64,000 nucleotides of DNA from Photobacterium sp. DA100 (GCF_029223585.1 NZ_CP119423.1:2914001-2978000); one strand, 5' to 3'; positions 23,930-34,020 are shown, counted from the first letter of the stretch. The notes: a model not told the origin generated them from the sequence alone. Program-made: numbers and translations.

Positions 23930-25063
23930 CTAACATGATTGCCTAAGTTTGGTATTAACATCTAATCCCGCTTTGAGCATGGAAATTAGCTCACTAACAT
24001 GAATTAGCGCACACATTTTTTCTTTTACCATGCCAGCCAGCCAAGGGCGCTTACCTGCTTTCTCGCGCCAGCGGACACTGTGTTCGGACAAGGTTTCGGT
24101 TCCCAGCAGGGTACTGCATGCCAGCCCCCAACGGCTTTCGCCCAGCACCACGACGTACTTATATTGCTCGCGGTACTCCTCGCCATCGAGTTTGTCGGGC
24201 ATCGCCCAGCACGCGGTGTCAACCACATCGAGCTGGTGCTCGCGGCTGCTCATCAAACCAAGGTACCACGGCGGGCGCCCCATCAGGCGGCTCACGTCAC
24301 CCAGTTGGTGGATCCCACCCAGCTCGGTAAGCGGCACGGCAAAGGTCACCCCGTTTACCTCGAAGAACAAAGCCTGGAACTCATCACCTTGGTGGATCTG
24401 CTGCGACCAATTATCGGGCGGCAAATCCTCCGAAGCTTGGGTCTTTGGTTCATACTCGGCTTCAGGCAGCGGCTCAGCGGCTACACCATCGACTTGCTGG
24501 GCCGGTAAGGGCGCGGCAGGCTGATCTTTTGCCTGTTCATGTGCCATCACCAACTGCCATTCATCCGCCAGCTCGGCATCCATCGTACTCGCTTCGGCCT
24601 CACTCGCTGCCTGCGGGTTGAGCTGGCTAACCTGGTTCAGCAAACGCTGGACATTATGGAGCACTGGCGATGGCATACCACGGCCACCTTCGGCCCCCTC
24701 GCCGTCCAGGCTGGCAAAATCAAACGGCTTGGCTGCCGGCAGGGACTTTCCGACCGGTTTTGCCAATTCCGCTGCCTTGGCTACCTGTGATGTCAGCACC
24801 CCAGCATCTTGAGATAGCGCGAAACCTCGCCTGGGAGAGTCCTCACCACGCACCTCATCACGATCTGGGGCCGGGATATCCTTGCTATCGACTGCGGGCT
24901 GCGCCGTCTCTGACTCCGGTTGCTCGGCGATATAGCCTGGCTCTGGCTCTGGTGCTGGCTCTGGGACAGGCTCGGGCTCAAGCTCGAGTTCTGGCTCAAG
25001 CAGTAAATCATCAAAGTAGTCTTCCAGCGCCTGGGAGCTGGATAAACGGGTGTTATCGCTCAT
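23930..25063 (-). CDS. parP: ParP-like CheW-domain protein for polar chemotaxis arrays
   Basis: 377 residues. The N-terminal half is low-complexity and Pro/Glu-rich (EPELELEPEPVPEPAPEPEP near residues 22-42). The C-terminal part, from about 225, is a degenerate CheW-like domain (FQALFFEVNGVTFAVPLTELGGIHQLGDVSRLMGRPPWYLGLM). In Vibrio, ParP sits between parC and cheW. It tethers CheA and receptors to the pole with ParC. The frame overlaps parC by 11 bp. Assignment rests on domain and gene order. Confidence 0.88.
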   Translation of the reverse strand: MSDNTRLSSSQALEDYFDDLLLEPELELEPEPVPEPAPEPEPGYIAEQPESETAQPAVDSKDIPAPDRDEVRGEDSPRRGFALSQDAGVLTSQVAKAAELAKPVGKSLPAAKPFDFASLDGEGAEGGRGMPSPVLHNVQRLLNQVSQLNPQAASEAEASTMDAELADEWQLVMAHEQAKDQPAAPLPAQQVDGVAAEPLPEAEYEPKTQASEDLPPDNWSQQIHQGDEFQALFFEVNGVTFAVPLTELGGIHQLGDVSRLMGRPPWYLGLMSSREHQLDVVDTACWAMPDKLDGEEYREQYKYVVVLGESRWGLACSTLLGTETLSEHSVRWREKAGKRPWLAGMVKEKMCALIHVSELISMLKAGLDVNTKLRQSC

Positions 25064-25832
25064 CCTGTTGCAGACGCCCCAAATAGTTCAATAATGTTTT
25101 ATATGCGAAAACCCCACGGCTGCTGCGTGAGTAGAGTGAAGGCGGCATGTGCTTGATGCTCGCATCACGGAATTTGGTATCAATCGGTACCGCAGATGCC
25201 CAGACTTTATCCGGAAAACGCAGCTTCAGCTCCTGCAGTGTCTGCAGCGAGGCCCGTGTCCGCTTGTCATACATAGTCGGCACAATCGTCACCTTGAACG
25301 GCGAACGGCGGGATTTCTGCATAATCTGCAAGGTACGCATCATACGCTCGAGCCCCTTCATCGCCAGGAACTCGGTCTGCACCGGGATCAGGATACGGTC
25401 ACTGGCCGCCAGCGCATTGACCATCATCACCCCGAGGATCGGCGGACAATCGATCAACACGTAATCATAATCGTCGGCCAGACACTGCAGGGCTTTTTTG
25501 AGGATCAACCCCATCCCACCCCGGTTGCCCATGACCCTGTCGAGCGTCGCCAGCGACATATGGGCGGGTATAATATCGATGTTGTTAAACTGGGTGCGCA
25601 AGATCACCGGCATAACGGTATCGCGGTTGATCTCGGTTAGCTGGAACAGATCGAACAAGCTTGCCGATACGCCATCGGCATCAAAGTTCAGATAGGTCGT
25701 CAAGGACGCATGCGGATCGGTATCGACCAGCAGCACCCGCTTGTTGCGCTCGCTCAGCAACCCCGCCAGTGAAACGGTTGTGGTGGTCTTACCGACGCCA
25801 CCCTTCTGGTTAGCAATACTCCAGACTATCAA
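25053..25832 (-). CDS. parC: ParC-like ParA-family ATPase for chemotaxis array positioning
   Basis: 259 residues. A Walker-type ATPase with the deviant Walker A QKGGVGKTTTTVSLAG at residues 8-23, VLLVDTDPHASLT, and Walker B YVLIDCPPILG. In Vibrio this ParA homologue directs chemotaxis arrays to the cell pole and works with ParP, whose gene overlaps it here. It is not the chromosome-partition ParA: there is no parB or parS nearby, and it lies within the che cluster. Confidence 0.92.
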   Translation of the reverse strand: MIVWSIANQKGGVGKTTTTVSLAGLLSERNKRVLLVDTDPHASLTTYLNFDADGVSASLFDLFQLTEINRDTVMPVILRTQFNNIDIIPAHMSLATLDRVMGNRGGMGLILKKALQCLADDYDYVLIDCPPILGVMMVNALAASDRILIPVQTEFLAMKGLERMMRTLQIMQKSRRSPFKVTIVPTMYDKRTRASLQTLQELKLRFPDKVWASAVPIDTKFRDASIKHMPPSLYSRSSRGVFAYKTLLNYLGRLQQDER

Positions 25833-25842
25833 GGCCTACTCC

Positions 25843-27024
25843 CTATACCAGCCCGAGCTCTACCGAAATACGCTCGGCAATTCGCTCCAGCGGCAGATCT
25901 TCTGATGAGATACCCGCCTTGGCCACGGCCTGGGGCATACCGTAGACCACACAGCTGTCTTCGTCTTGCGCCCAAATAGTCGCACCACTGTTCTTCAGCA
26001 TCCGCGCCCCTTCACGGCCGTCAGCCCCCATGCCGGTCAGCACCATCGACAAGACCTTGTCATGGTACACCTTGGCGGCAGAGCCGAAAGTCACATCAAC
26101 ACACGGTTTGTAATTCATCCTGTCGCCCCCGTCGATGATCCGAAGGCGTGCCGCTCCCGGACGGCCATCGAGCATCATCTGCATCCCGCCCGGAGCCAAA
26201 TAAGCCATGCCCGGCCTCAGCACATCGCCATCCTGGGCTTCCTTGACGCCAATCTTGCAAAGATTATCAAGACGAGCGGCAAACGCGGCGGTAAAAGTCG
26301 CGGGCATATGCTGGACCAACACGATCGGCAACGGAAAATTCGCCGGTAGCGCGGTCAGGATCTTCTGCAGCGCCACCGGGCCGCCGGTCGAGGTACCAAT
26401 CGCCATCAGCTGGTATTTTTTACCGGATGGTTTAAAGCGGGCAGCAGGCTTGGCGGCCACAGGACGAGCGGCAGGCTGGCGCAGGGCCGATGGCTGGCTG
26501 GCCGCCTTCAAACCAGGCGACGATGCCAAGCTCTGGCTCCCCAACGCACTGCGCGTTGCCATCGGACGTGTAGTTTCAGCGGCAGTCTCACGCGCTGTCG
26601 TGCGTGCCGGACGGCGCATAAACACCCGCTTGCGAGCAAGCTCTGTCACCCGCTTTTGCAGCAGGCTAACCGCTTCATCACGGTTGCGGGCAATGTCTTC
26701 AAACTTTTTCGGCAGGAAGTCCAGCGCGCCGGCATCGAGGGCATCAAGGGTCGCTTTTGCCCCCTCGTGTGTCAGGGAAGAGAACATCAAAATCGGGGTT
26801 GGATTGGCCTGCATGATCTCACGGACCGCGGTAATACCATCCATCACTGGCATTTCAATATCCATGGTGATCACATCAGGATGTAAGCGGGAAGCCATCT
26901 CGACCGCTTCCTTGCCGTTAACGGCATTGCCAACCACTTCCAACCTTGCGTCAGCATTGAGGATTTCACTTACGCGCCGGCGGAAAAAGCTTGAATCATC
27001 CACCACCAATACTTTTACTGCCAT
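25843..27024 (-). CDS. cheB: Chemotaxis glutamate methylesterase CheB
   Basis: Removes methyl groups from, and deamidates, chemoreceptors during adaptation. It has 393 residues. The receiver domain has phospho-acceptor Asp55 in [13 protein letters not shown]. An Ala/Pro/Arg-rich linker spans about residues 140-200. The catalytic domain carries the serine in [12 protein letters not shown], the histidine in LVQHMP and the aspartate in LTGMGADG. It is separated from cheA by about 150 bp containing a hairpin. Confidence 0.96.
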   Translation of the reverse strand: MAVKVLVVDDSSFFRRRVSEILNADARLEVVGNAVNGKEAVEMASRLHPDVITMDIEMPVMDGITAVREIMQANPTPILMFSSLTHEGAKATLDALDAGALDFLPKKFEDIARNRDEAVSLLQKRVTELARKRVFMRRPARTTARETAAETTRPMATRSALGSQSLASSPGLKAASQPSALRQPAARPVAAKPAARFKPSGKKYQLMAIGTSTGGPVALQKILTALPANFPLPIVLVQHMPATFTAAFAARLDNLCKIGVKEAQDGDVLRPGMAYLAPGGMQMMLDGRPGAARLRIIDGGDRMNYKPCVDVTFGSAAKVYHDKVLSMVLTGMGADGREGARMLKNSGATIWAQDEDSCVVYGMPQAVAKAGISSEDLPLERIAERISVELGLV

Positions 27025-27124
27025 GTCAATTTATCCTGTTGATGACAAACCTTGCGCCTTTGGACAGGCTTTCTATGAGTTATGTTGTGCAGCGTTGTGC
27101 GTTACGCCATTTGAAGTAACGACA

Positions 27125-27151
27125 ATGGCTTCCCGTTTCCAGGGAAGCCAT
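27125..27151 (-). other. Intercistronic hairpin between cheA and cheB
   Basis: Perfect 10-bp stem ATGGCTTCCC / GGGAAGCCAT with a 7-nt loop and no T-run. It sits in the longest gap of the che operon and could act as a processing or partial-attenuation site. Confidence 0.5.
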
Positions 27152-27175
27152 CTTGGTCTTGCTACTGCTGGGACT

Positions 27176-29476
27176 CTAGCGACCTGCGTAGTGCTTGAGC
27201 AGGTTCGGCACATCGAGGATCAACGCAATATGACCGTCACTGGTAATGGTCGCTCCCGCCATACCCGGCGTACCCTGCAGCAATTCATCCAGCGGCTTGA
27301 TCACCACTTCTTCCTGGCCAATCAGGGTATCAACCACAAAACCAATCCGCTGATGGCCAATCTGGACAATCACCACATGACCATGGTCACGCTCGCGTTT
27401 CGGCACACCGACACCCGATAACCAGTCTTGCAGATAGAACAGCGGGATCGCTTTGTCGCGCACGATAATCGTCAGCTGACCATCGACCGTATTGGTCTTG
27501 CGCAAGTCAAGGTGGAAGATCTCATTCACGCTGGCCAGCGGCAGGGCGAACGGCTGCTCTGCCACGCCAACCATCAGGGTCGGCAGAATCGCCAAGGTCA
27601 GCGGGACCTTGATATCAATACGGGTCCCTTTGCCCATAGCCGAATCAATGGAGATTGAGCCATTGAGCTGGCTGATCCCGGTCTTCACCACATCCATGCC
27701 CACACCGCGACCGGAGATATCGGAGATCTCTTTCTTGGTCGAGAAACCCGGGGCAAAGATCAGGTTGTAGCATTCACTGTCGGTCAGGCGGGAAGCCGCA
27801 TCGGCATCCATCACACCACGCTCAACTGCAATGCCGCGCAGCTTATCCGGATCCATACCGCCACCGTCATCCTCGATGGTCAGCAAGATGTGGTCACCCT
27901 CTTGGGACGCCGACAGCAGCACGGTGCCAACCCTCGGCTTGCCGGCTTTCTCGCGCACGTCCGGCATTTCAATGCCGTGGTCAACCGAGTTACGCACCAG
28001 GTGGATCAGCGGATCGGCCAGTGCCTCGACCAGGTTCTTGTCGAGATCGGTTTCCTCGCCGCGCATTTCCAATACAATCTCTTTGCTGAGGTTGCGGGCC
28101 AAGTCGCGTACCACGCGAGGGAAACGGCCAAACACTTTCTTGATGGGCTGCATGCGGGTTTTCATCACCGCACCCTGGAGATCTGCCGTTACCACATCGA
28201 GGTTGGCAACCGCTTTGGACATCTCTTCGTCATTGGTGTTGAGGCCAAGGCTAACCAGACGGTTGCGCACCAGCACCAGTTCACCAACCATGTTCATAAT
28301 GGTATCGAGCGTTGAGGTATCAACGCGCACAGTAGCTTCAGCCGCTTTGCTTTTTTCTTTACCGGGCGCAGGCTTGGCGCGTCGTTCAGCCGCTGGTTTT
28401 ACCGCGGCTACCGGTTGTGGTGCCGGCGCTTGCTGAATTTGAGCTTGAGGCGGCACCGATGCAGACTGAATATGCGGCTGGCGCTGAGGGTTATCCTCTT
28501 CCAGCATATCGACGACCGATTTGGTGGCCGCTTCCAGCTCTTCATCCGACGGCCCTTTGCCGACACCGTGAAGCTCATCGAGCAAGCGCTCGAACTCGTC
28601 ATCGGTCATCAGGTCATCGCTGCCATCATCACTATTGGCCGCTGTCGGCGCAGCTGGCACTGGCTCGGCAGGCGTCTCGCTGACGGCTGCGCTGTAGTCA
28701 CTGTTGCCCGGGCCTTTGCCGGCGCCGTGCAGTTCATCGAGCAGGCGCTCGAATTCATCATCGGTAATATCGCCGCTTTCGGACTGGATTTGATCAACGA
28801 TGTCCGCACCGGCAACAGGGGAAAGGGAAGCGGAGGCCGCCTCCTTTGCAGAGGCCGCGGCAGAAGGGCCACGACCTTGACCATGTAGCTCATCAAGTAG
28901 ACGGTCGAATTCATCCTGGGTGATATCATCAACTGAATCACCCGCAATCGCTGAGGCCGAAACAGGCTCAGCGGGCGCTTCGACTACAGGCTCCGTGAAA
29001 ACAGGCTCGCTCACTACATCGGCGACTGCAGCAACCTCCGCGCTATGAACTTGGGGAGCATTGGCCTGTGCCAACTCTTGTTCTGTCGGTGGCTGGCTAA
29101 ACCGGTGCAGGGCTTCAAGCAGCGCAGGCTCGGCCGGCTCAACCGGTTCACGCTCTTGCACCTGGCCAAACATCACGTTAATGGTATCCAGCGCTTCAAG
29201 AATCACATCCATCAGTTCAGGAGTGACGGTGCGTTTACCTGTTCTTAGCAAATCGAAGATATTCTCGGCACCATGACACGCATCCACCAGCTCGGTCAGG
29301 GAAAGGAAGCCCGCCCCGCCCTTTACGGTGTGGAAGCCACGGAAAATCGCATTGAGCAGATCCGAGTCATCCGGACTGCGTTCCAGCTCAACCAACTGCT
29401 CCGAAAGCAGTTCGAGAATTTCGCCTGCTTCAATCAAAAAATCCTGTAGGATATCTTCGTCTAAATCAAAGCTCAT
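27176..29476 (-). CDS. cheA: Chemotaxis histidine kinase CheA
   Basis: Phosphorylates CheY and CheB in response to chemoreceptors. It has 766 residues. The P1 domain has the phosphorylated His49 in GFHTVKGGAGFL. A long acidic linker follows (about residues 110-385). Then come the dimerisation domain (VDTSTLDTIMNMVGELVLVRNRLV), the ATPase with HLVRNSVDHG (N box), DDGGGMD (G1), FAPGFST and GRGVGMDVVKTGI (G2), and a C-terminal CheW-like P5 domain. The linker contains three near-identical copies of DDEFERLLDELHGxGKGP at about 183-204, 235-256 and 288-309. No conventional P2 domain is obvious. Confidence 0.96.
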   Translation of the reverse strand: MSFDLDEDILQDFLIEAGEILELLSEQLVELERSPDDSDLLNAIFRGFHTVKGGAGFLSLTELVDACHGAENIFDLLRTGKRTVTPELMDVILEALDTINVMFGQVQEREPVEPAEPALLEALHRFSQPPTEQELAQANAPQVHSAEVAAVADVVSEPVFTEPVVEAPAEPVSASAIAGDSVDDITQDEFDRLLDELHGQGRGPSAAASAKEAASASLSPVAGADIVDQIQSESGDITDDEFERLLDELHGAGKGPGNSDYSAAVSETPAEPVPAAPTAANSDDGSDDLMTDDEFERLLDELHGVGKGPSDEELEAATKSVVDMLEEDNPQRQPHIQSASVPPQAQIQQAPAPQPVAAVKPAAERRAKPAPGKEKSKAAEATVRVDTSTLDTIMNMVGELVLVRNRLVSLGLNTNDEEMSKAVANLDVVTADLQGAVMKTRMQPIKKVFGRFPRVVRDLARNLSKEIVLEMRGEETDLDKNLVEALADPLIHLVRNSVDHGIEMPDVREKAGKPRVGTVLLSASQEGDHILLTIEDDGGGMDPDKLRGIAVERGVMDADAASRLTDSECYNLIFAPGFSTKKEISDISGRGVGMDVVKTGISQLNGSISIDSAMGKGTRIDIKVPLTLAILPTLMVGVAEQPFALPLASVNEIFHLDLRKTNTVDGQLTIIVRDKAIPLFYLQDWLSGVGVPKRERDHGHVVIVQIGHQRIGFVVDTLIGQEEVVIKPLDELLQGTPGMAGATITSDGHIALILDVPNLLKHYAGR

Positions 29477-29485
29477 AATGTTCCC

Positions 29486-30205
29486 TTAAAATCCTAGGCT
29501 CGACAGCAGGTCGTCAACATCATCCTGGGTGGACATAACATCCTCACGGCTTTCACTGTTGACGATAGGCCCTTCCGGAGAAAGGATCCGCTCCTCGCGC
29601 AGCTCGTCGGTTCGGTCTTCTTGTTCCATGCCAAACGCTTTGAGAATTTCGACCAGTTGATCTTCAACTTCATGCACCAACTCAATCACCCGGCGAATAA
29701 TCTGGCCGGTCAGATCCTGGAAATCCTGGGCCATGAGAATTTCCGTCAACTGGGCGCGCAGTACATTGCTATCACTCTCAACCTGAGTGAGCAACCCGTC
29801 GATATCGTGGCAGAGCGACTTAAATTCATTAAGTGCGATCTCCCCCCCCATCAAACGCTGCCATCTTGGATAAACCTGCTGTAGGGTATCCCCAAGCTGC
29901 TCTGCCACCGGCTGAATGCTGTCGACAGCATCCATGGTTTTGTTGGCAGCGGACTCGGTTTTGTCTATCACATAAGACAACCGATCGCGTGCGTCAGGGA
30001 TTTCCGTTTTTGCTAAATCGGTAATACGGGGATCAAGGCGGAAGTTGGCCAGCGAGTCATGAAGTTGGCGGGTGAGTTTGCCCACTTCTTCATAGACGGG
30101 ATCACGACTATCCGACACCAGACGGGCGAATAGTGTATTTGCTCCATCCTGATCGCCAGATTCAAGCATACTGACAAGCTGCTTTGCCTGTTCAAGTGTA
30201 ATCAT
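29486..30205 (-). CDS. cheZ: Chemotaxis phosphatase CheZ
   Basis: Dephosphorylates CheY-P. It has 239 residues from the ATG at 30205 (MITLEQAKQLV); the open frame extends 21 codons further, but without family similarity. The catalytic region LMAQDFQDLTGQIIRRVIELV contains the Asp-Phe-Gln-Asp-Leu-Thr-Gly-Gln active-site core. The C-terminal DDVDDLLSSLGF is the CheY-binding tail. It follows cheY by about 35 bp. Confidence 0.96.
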   Translation of the reverse strand: MITLEQAKQLVSMLESGDQDGANTLFARLVSDSRDPVYEEVGKLTRQLHDSLANFRLDPRITDLAKTEIPDARDRLSYVIDKTESAANKTMDAVDSIQPVAEQLGDTLQQVYPRWQRLMGGEIALNEFKSLCHDIDGLLTQVESDSNVLRAQLTEILMAQDFQDLTGQIIRRVIELVHEVEDQLVEILKAFGMEQEDRTDELREERILSPEGPIVNSESREDVMSTQDDVDDLLSSLGF

Positions 30206-30239
30206 TGTTATTATTGTCCTTTGATGCCCGAAAAGTGTC

Positions 30240-30635
30240 TTACTGCATACGCTCGAAGATTTTATCAAGCTTCTCTTTTAGCGTGGCTGCAGTAAATGGC
30301 TTCACGATATAGCCATTAACACCGGCTTGGGCGGCTTCGATGATCTGCTCGCGCTTGGCTTCCGCCGTGATCATCAGCACAGGCAAGTGCTTAAGCTCGG
30401 CATCGGCGCGGATATGCTTGAGTAGATCGATGCCCTGCATGCCCGGCATATTCCAGTCCGTGACCACAAAGTCAAAACCGCCCTTTTTAAGCATTGGTAG
30501 CGCAGTCAATCCATCATCCGCCTCCTGGGTATTGTTAAAGCCCAGATCACGCAGCAAATTCTTTACGATTCGGCGCATTGTTGAAAAGTCATCAACAATG
30601 AGGATTTTCATGTTTTTATTCAAAGTTGCCCCCAC
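30240..30635 (-). CDS. cheY: Chemotaxis response regulator CheY
   Basis: Single receiver domain that, when phosphorylated, binds FliM and changes motor rotation. It has 131 residues from a GTG at 30635. An internal ATG eight codons later (MKILIVDD) would also give a complete domain, but the LNKN extension is conserved in V. cholerae. Active-site residues are Asp15, Asp16, phospho-acceptor Asp60 in VTDWNMPG, Thr90 and Lys112 in VKPF. Confidence 0.96.
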   Translation of the reverse strand: MGATLNKNMKILIVDDFSTMRRIVKNLLRDLGFNNTQEADDGLTALPMLKKGGFDFVVTDWNMPGMQGIDLLKHIRADAELKHLPVLMITAEAKREQIIEAAQAGVNGYIVKPFTAATLKEKLDKIFERMQ

Positions 30636-30664
30636 TGAATTATCAGTGTCTTATAGTGTGATTA

Positions 30665-31387
30665 TTACGAAGTCCACGCAGTCAACTTGGACCGCAAACG
30701 TTGCATCGCCTGACTGTGAATCTGGCAAACTCGGGATTCACTCACCCCGATAACCGCCCCTATCTCCTTGAGGTTCAGTTCCTCGTCGTAGTACAGGGAC
30801 AAAACTAGTGCTTCTCTTTCAGGCAGGGTTTTTATCGCTTCGGCCAAGGATTGGCGAAAATTATCATCCACAACCCCCTGAAAGGGAAGATTTTCTTCAA
30901 CCGACTCTTCATTTGCAACCGCGTCTTCCGATACACCCAGATCATCCATACCCACTAAGCGACCACAATTAACATCATTTAAGGCCTGGTGGTACTGTTC
31001 GAGCGTCATTTCGAGATATGCCGCAATTTCCTGATCGTTCGGATCCCGGCCGAGCGTGCTTTCGAGGGCAGAAATGGCCTCGGAAATCCGTCGGTTGTTT
31101 TTGTATACAGAGCGAGGCACCCAGTCCCCGCGGCGAATATCGTCCAGCATTGCCCCGCGAATACGGATCCCGGCAAAGGTTTCGAAGCTCGCCCCCTTGG
31201 TAGGGTCATAGTTCTGCTGCGCCTCGAGCAGGCCAATCATCCCGGCCTGTATGAGATCTTCAAGCATGACGCTCGGCGGCAAACGCCCCATCAGGTGATG
31301 GGCGATGCGCTTGACCAAAGACGAGTAACGTTCGATAAACGCCTGCGGGCTCTGCTGGTAGCGTCCGTAGGTTAGGGCCTTATTCAC
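30665..31387 (-). CDS. fliA: Flagellar sigma factor FliA (sigma28)
   Basis: RNA polymerase sigma factor for late flagellar genes. It has 240 residues from the GTG at 31387 (VNKALTYG), which overlaps the flhG end by 8 bp and has GGAGG nine bases upstream. Region 2 (IERYSSLVKRIAHHLMGRLPPSVMLEDLIQAGMIGLLEA), the region 3 helix and the region 4 helix-turn-helix (LNLKEIGAVIGVSESRVCQIHSQAMQRLR) are all present. Its likely target in this window is the flagellin promoter at 58098-58124. Confidence 0.96.
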   Translation of the reverse strand: MNKALTYGRYQQSPQAFIERYSSLVKRIAHHLMGRLPPSVMLEDLIQAGMIGLLEAQQNYDPTKGASFETFAGIRIRGAMLDDIRRGDWVPRSVYKNNRRISEAISALESTLGRDPNDQEIAAYLEMTLEQYHQALNDVNCGRLVGMDDLGVSEDAVANEESVEENLPFQGVVDDNFRQSLAEAIKTLPEREALVLSLYYDEELNLKEIGAVIGVSESRVCQIHSQAMQRLRSKLTAWTS

Positions 31388-32270
31388 TGACCGGCACCTC
31401 CCGCGGACGGCGGTTGTTGACCAACAGCCTTTCCACAAAGAACTCCAGGTGGCCACCCGGGCTCTGCGGCACCGGCCACATGGCGGCCTTGTTGGCAAGT
31501 GCCCCCAGAGCCAGCGCGGCCGGGCTGCGCGGGAAGGCCTCCACCACCAGCTTCTGGCGTTTCACCGACTGGCGGACTCGGTCGTCAAGCGGGATGCAGG
31601 CCACCAGTTCAAGGTTGGCCTCCAGGAAACGCTCGGTAACCCGGGTCAGCTTGATAAACAGTTCGCGCCCCTCGCGGTAGCTGCGCACCATGTTGGCAAC
31701 AATCTTGAAGCGCTGGACATCGTACTCCCGGCTGAGGATCTTGATCAGCGCATAGGCATCGGTGATCGATGTCGGCTCATCACACACCACGACCACCACA
31801 TCCTGGGCGGCGCGGGAGAAACTCAATACCATGTCGGAGATCCCTGCGGCAGTATCGACCAGCAAGACGTCGATATCTTCCTCGAGGGTACTGAACGCCC
31901 TGATCAGCCCCATGTGCTGGGCCGTGGTCAGTTCGGCCATATTTTGCGTACCGGAAGCCGCCGGCACAATCTTCACCCCGTAAGGGCCTTCGACAATGAT
32001 GTCCTTGAGCTCGCACATTCCCGCCAGCACGTGCGACAGGTTGCGCCTAGCCCGCAGTCCCAGCATGACATCGACATTCGCCAGCCCCAGGTCGGCATCC
32101 AGCACCATCACCCGCTTGCCCTGGCGGGCCATTGAAATCGCCATGTTGAGGGTTACGTTGGTTTTGCCCACGCCTCCCTTACCGCCGGTTACGGTAATCA
32201 CTTTGGTTGAAGTTAGCTGTGTCATACGGCGTAAACCGCTAGCTTGATCGTACATGGCGTTCTCAGTCAT
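31380..32270 (-). CDS. flhG: Flagellar number regulator FlhG (FleN)
   Basis: MinD-type ATPase that restricts polar flagellar number, acting against FlhF and, in Vibrio and Pseudomonas, on the FlrA/FleQ master regulator. It has 296 residues, with the N-terminal activating segment DQASGLRRM (about residues 8-16), Walker A TGGKGGVGKTNVTLNMA, VLDADLGLANVD and Walker B LLVDTAAGIS. It overlaps flhF by 8 bp and fliA by 8 bp. Confidence 0.96.
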   Translation of the reverse strand: MTENAMYDQASGLRRMTQLTSTKVITVTGGKGGVGKTNVTLNMAISMARQGKRVMVLDADLGLANVDVMLGLRARRNLSHVLAGMCELKDIIVEGPYGVKIVPAASGTQNMAELTTAQHMGLIRAFSTLEEDIDVLLVDTAAGISDMVLSFSRAAQDVVVVVCDEPTSITDAYALIKILSREYDVQRFKIVANMVRSYREGRELFIKLTRVTERFLEANLELVACIPLDDRVRQSVKRQKLVVEAFPRSPAALALGALANKAAMWPVPQSPGGHLEFFVERLLVNNRRPREVPVSE

Positions 32271-33939
32271 AAAAGTCTGCCCCCTGGCTTTCAGAGCTTT
32301 CGCTACTCCAGAAGTGGGTCTGCTGGCTTAACTCTTGTTCAAGTAATTCATTTGCCCGGGCAACCAGATAGTTCCCCGAGGCGACCTTAATGTCTTCCGG
32401 CACCCGCTGCCCGTCGGCAAGGTAAGCAATCGGCAGTGCGTGCTGAATAGACACACTGATCACCTCACCCAAGCTCAGCGACTCATCCAGCTTGGTCAGG
32501 ACGCAGCCCGAAAGCGGAATACGGCGGAAGTGCTCGATGGTTTCATGCAGCACCCGACGCTGAGCCGTTGATGGCAGTACCAAGAAGCTGCGAATTTGCG
32601 AGCCGCTGTTTTGCATCAGGGTATCGAGTTGCTCGGACAACCTAATATCACGCTGCCCCATTCCGGCGGTATCGAGCAGAACCAATCGGCGATGGCGCAA
32701 CTGATGTAATATATCGGCCAATTCCTCGGCATCTTTAGCAACTCGAACCGGACAGCCCATAATTCGGCCATAAGTAGCCAACTGCTCGTGGGCACCAATA
32801 CGGAAGGTATCGGTCGTGACCATGGCAATTTGGTCGGGACCGAACTCCATTGCCGCCCGTGCAGCCAGCTTGGCAATCGTCGTTGTCTTGCCGACACCGG
32901 TCGGCCCCAGCAGGGCGACTACCCCGCCGGTTTCCAGAATGCTGTCTTTGGCGGTGATAATTTGATCGGACAGCAGATCGAGCAGTGCCGGCCACGCTTC
33001 GTTCGCCGGTACGTCTTCAGGGATATAACATGCCAGCTGATCGGCCAGCTCCTGCGACAGGCCCATTTTCTCCAGCCGTTTGATCATCATCGCCCGCATT
33101 GGCTCGCGGCGCTCCATCTCCTGCCACATCAAGCCCGAGACCTGATGTTCAAGCAAGCGGCGGATGGAGGCCATCTCATTGCGCATCGCATCGATTTCAT
33201 CGGCACTATGACTTCGCGCCTTGGGATCATAGCGGCTTGGATCCAAGCGGTTTTTCGGCTGCGACGAGGCACCAAAGCGTGACTCGGCGCGGTATGAATC
33301 CTTACGGTTATCTACTGAACGGGAACCATAAAGCGGCTCGGCCTGCGGCACTGCCGGGCGGCGGTAATCGCCAATATCTAGCTGATGCCTCGCTTGCTGA
33401 CGGCCGTTGGGCTGGCGAGCGGCCCCATCGTTAAAATAAGACTCCGGTTGCTGGCGGGCAGCTTCCTGTGCCCGGCCACCACCAACATAGCCTCGCTCGC
33501 CGTATGAGTGGTTGCTTGGCTGCGGCTCATCGCGCCGGCCATGGCGCTGGTCATCACCGTAGTGTTTCGACTGGCGTTGCAGCAGTGCCGATAACGAGTC
33601 TGCCTCACTGCCTTGGCCACTGTCCTGCTCGGTATCGCCAGACTGGCCGGTGAAATTGTGCAGCACTTTGGCAAAACGGCTCGAGGACGACTGCAGTTGG
33701 ACTTTGTCATCTGCCAACTGTCGCTTGGCAGAATCAAACCGTCCGGCGAGTTCTTCACGTGCTTTAGTGGCAGCCGGGGATGGCTGGGAACGAGGCTCTT
33801 CACTATCGAGGGCCGCAACAATCTCCACCCCGCCGGTGACCTTTTTATTCGACATGATCACCGCATCGGCACCCAGCTCTTCCTTGACTTGGGTAAGTGC
33901 AGCACGCATATCCTTGGCAAAAAAACGTTTAATTTTCAA
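32263..33939 (-). CDS. flhF: Flagellar placement GTPase FlhF
   Basis: SRP-type GTPase that places the flagellum at the cell pole and recruits FliF. It has 558 residues. The N-terminal basic segment (MKIKRFFAKDMRAALTQVKEELGADAVIMSNKK) is followed by a variable Gln/Arg/Ser-rich middle (about residues 60-265). The NG domain then has P-loop GPTGVGKTTTIAKLAAR, VTTDTFRIGAHEQL, LDTAGMGQRD and LTKLDES. It overlaps flhG by 8 bp. Confidence 0.96.
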   Translation of the reverse strand: MKIKRFFAKDMRAALTQVKEELGADAVIMSNKKVTGGVEIVAALDSEEPRSQPSPAATKAREELAGRFDSAKRQLADDKVQLQSSSSRFAKVLHNFTGQSGDTEQDSGQGSEADSLSALLQRQSKHYGDDQRHGRRDEPQPSNHSYGERGYVGGGRAQEAARQQPESYFNDGAARQPNGRQQARHQLDIGDYRRPAVPQAEPLYGSRSVDNRKDSYRAESRFGASSQPKNRLDPSRYDPKARSHSADEIDAMRNEMASIRRLLEHQVSGLMWQEMERREPMRAMMIKRLEKMGLSQELADQLACYIPEDVPANEAWPALLDLLSDQIITAKDSILETGGVVALLGPTGVGKTTTIAKLAARAAMEFGPDQIAMVTTDTFRIGAHEQLATYGRIMGCPVRVAKDAEELADILHQLRHRRLVLLDTAGMGQRDIRLSEQLDTLMQNSGSQIRSFLVLPSTAQRRVLHETIEHFRRIPLSGCVLTKLDESLSLGEVISVSIQHALPIAYLADGQRVPEDIKVASGNYLVARANELLEQELSQQTHFWSSESSESQGADFYD

Positions 33940-34020
33940 TGTGACCTTCCCGTTATTTCAGGCCGAGAGGTGATAACTGCCCTGAAGCCATCTCCATCAG
34001 CGTCATCGCCATAAACTTCA

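Noticed and set aside
25053..25832. Chromosome or plasmid partition ParA
   Set aside because: The ATPase is ParA-like, but no parB or parS is nearby and it overlaps a CheW-domain gene within the chemotaxis operon, which points to ParC.
26207..27421. Long plus-strand ORFs opposite cheB/cheA, fliH (45162-46160) and flrA (52228-53403)
   Set aside because: They are antisense shadows of well-conserved genes in GC-rich DNA, without ribosome-binding sites or recognisable domains.
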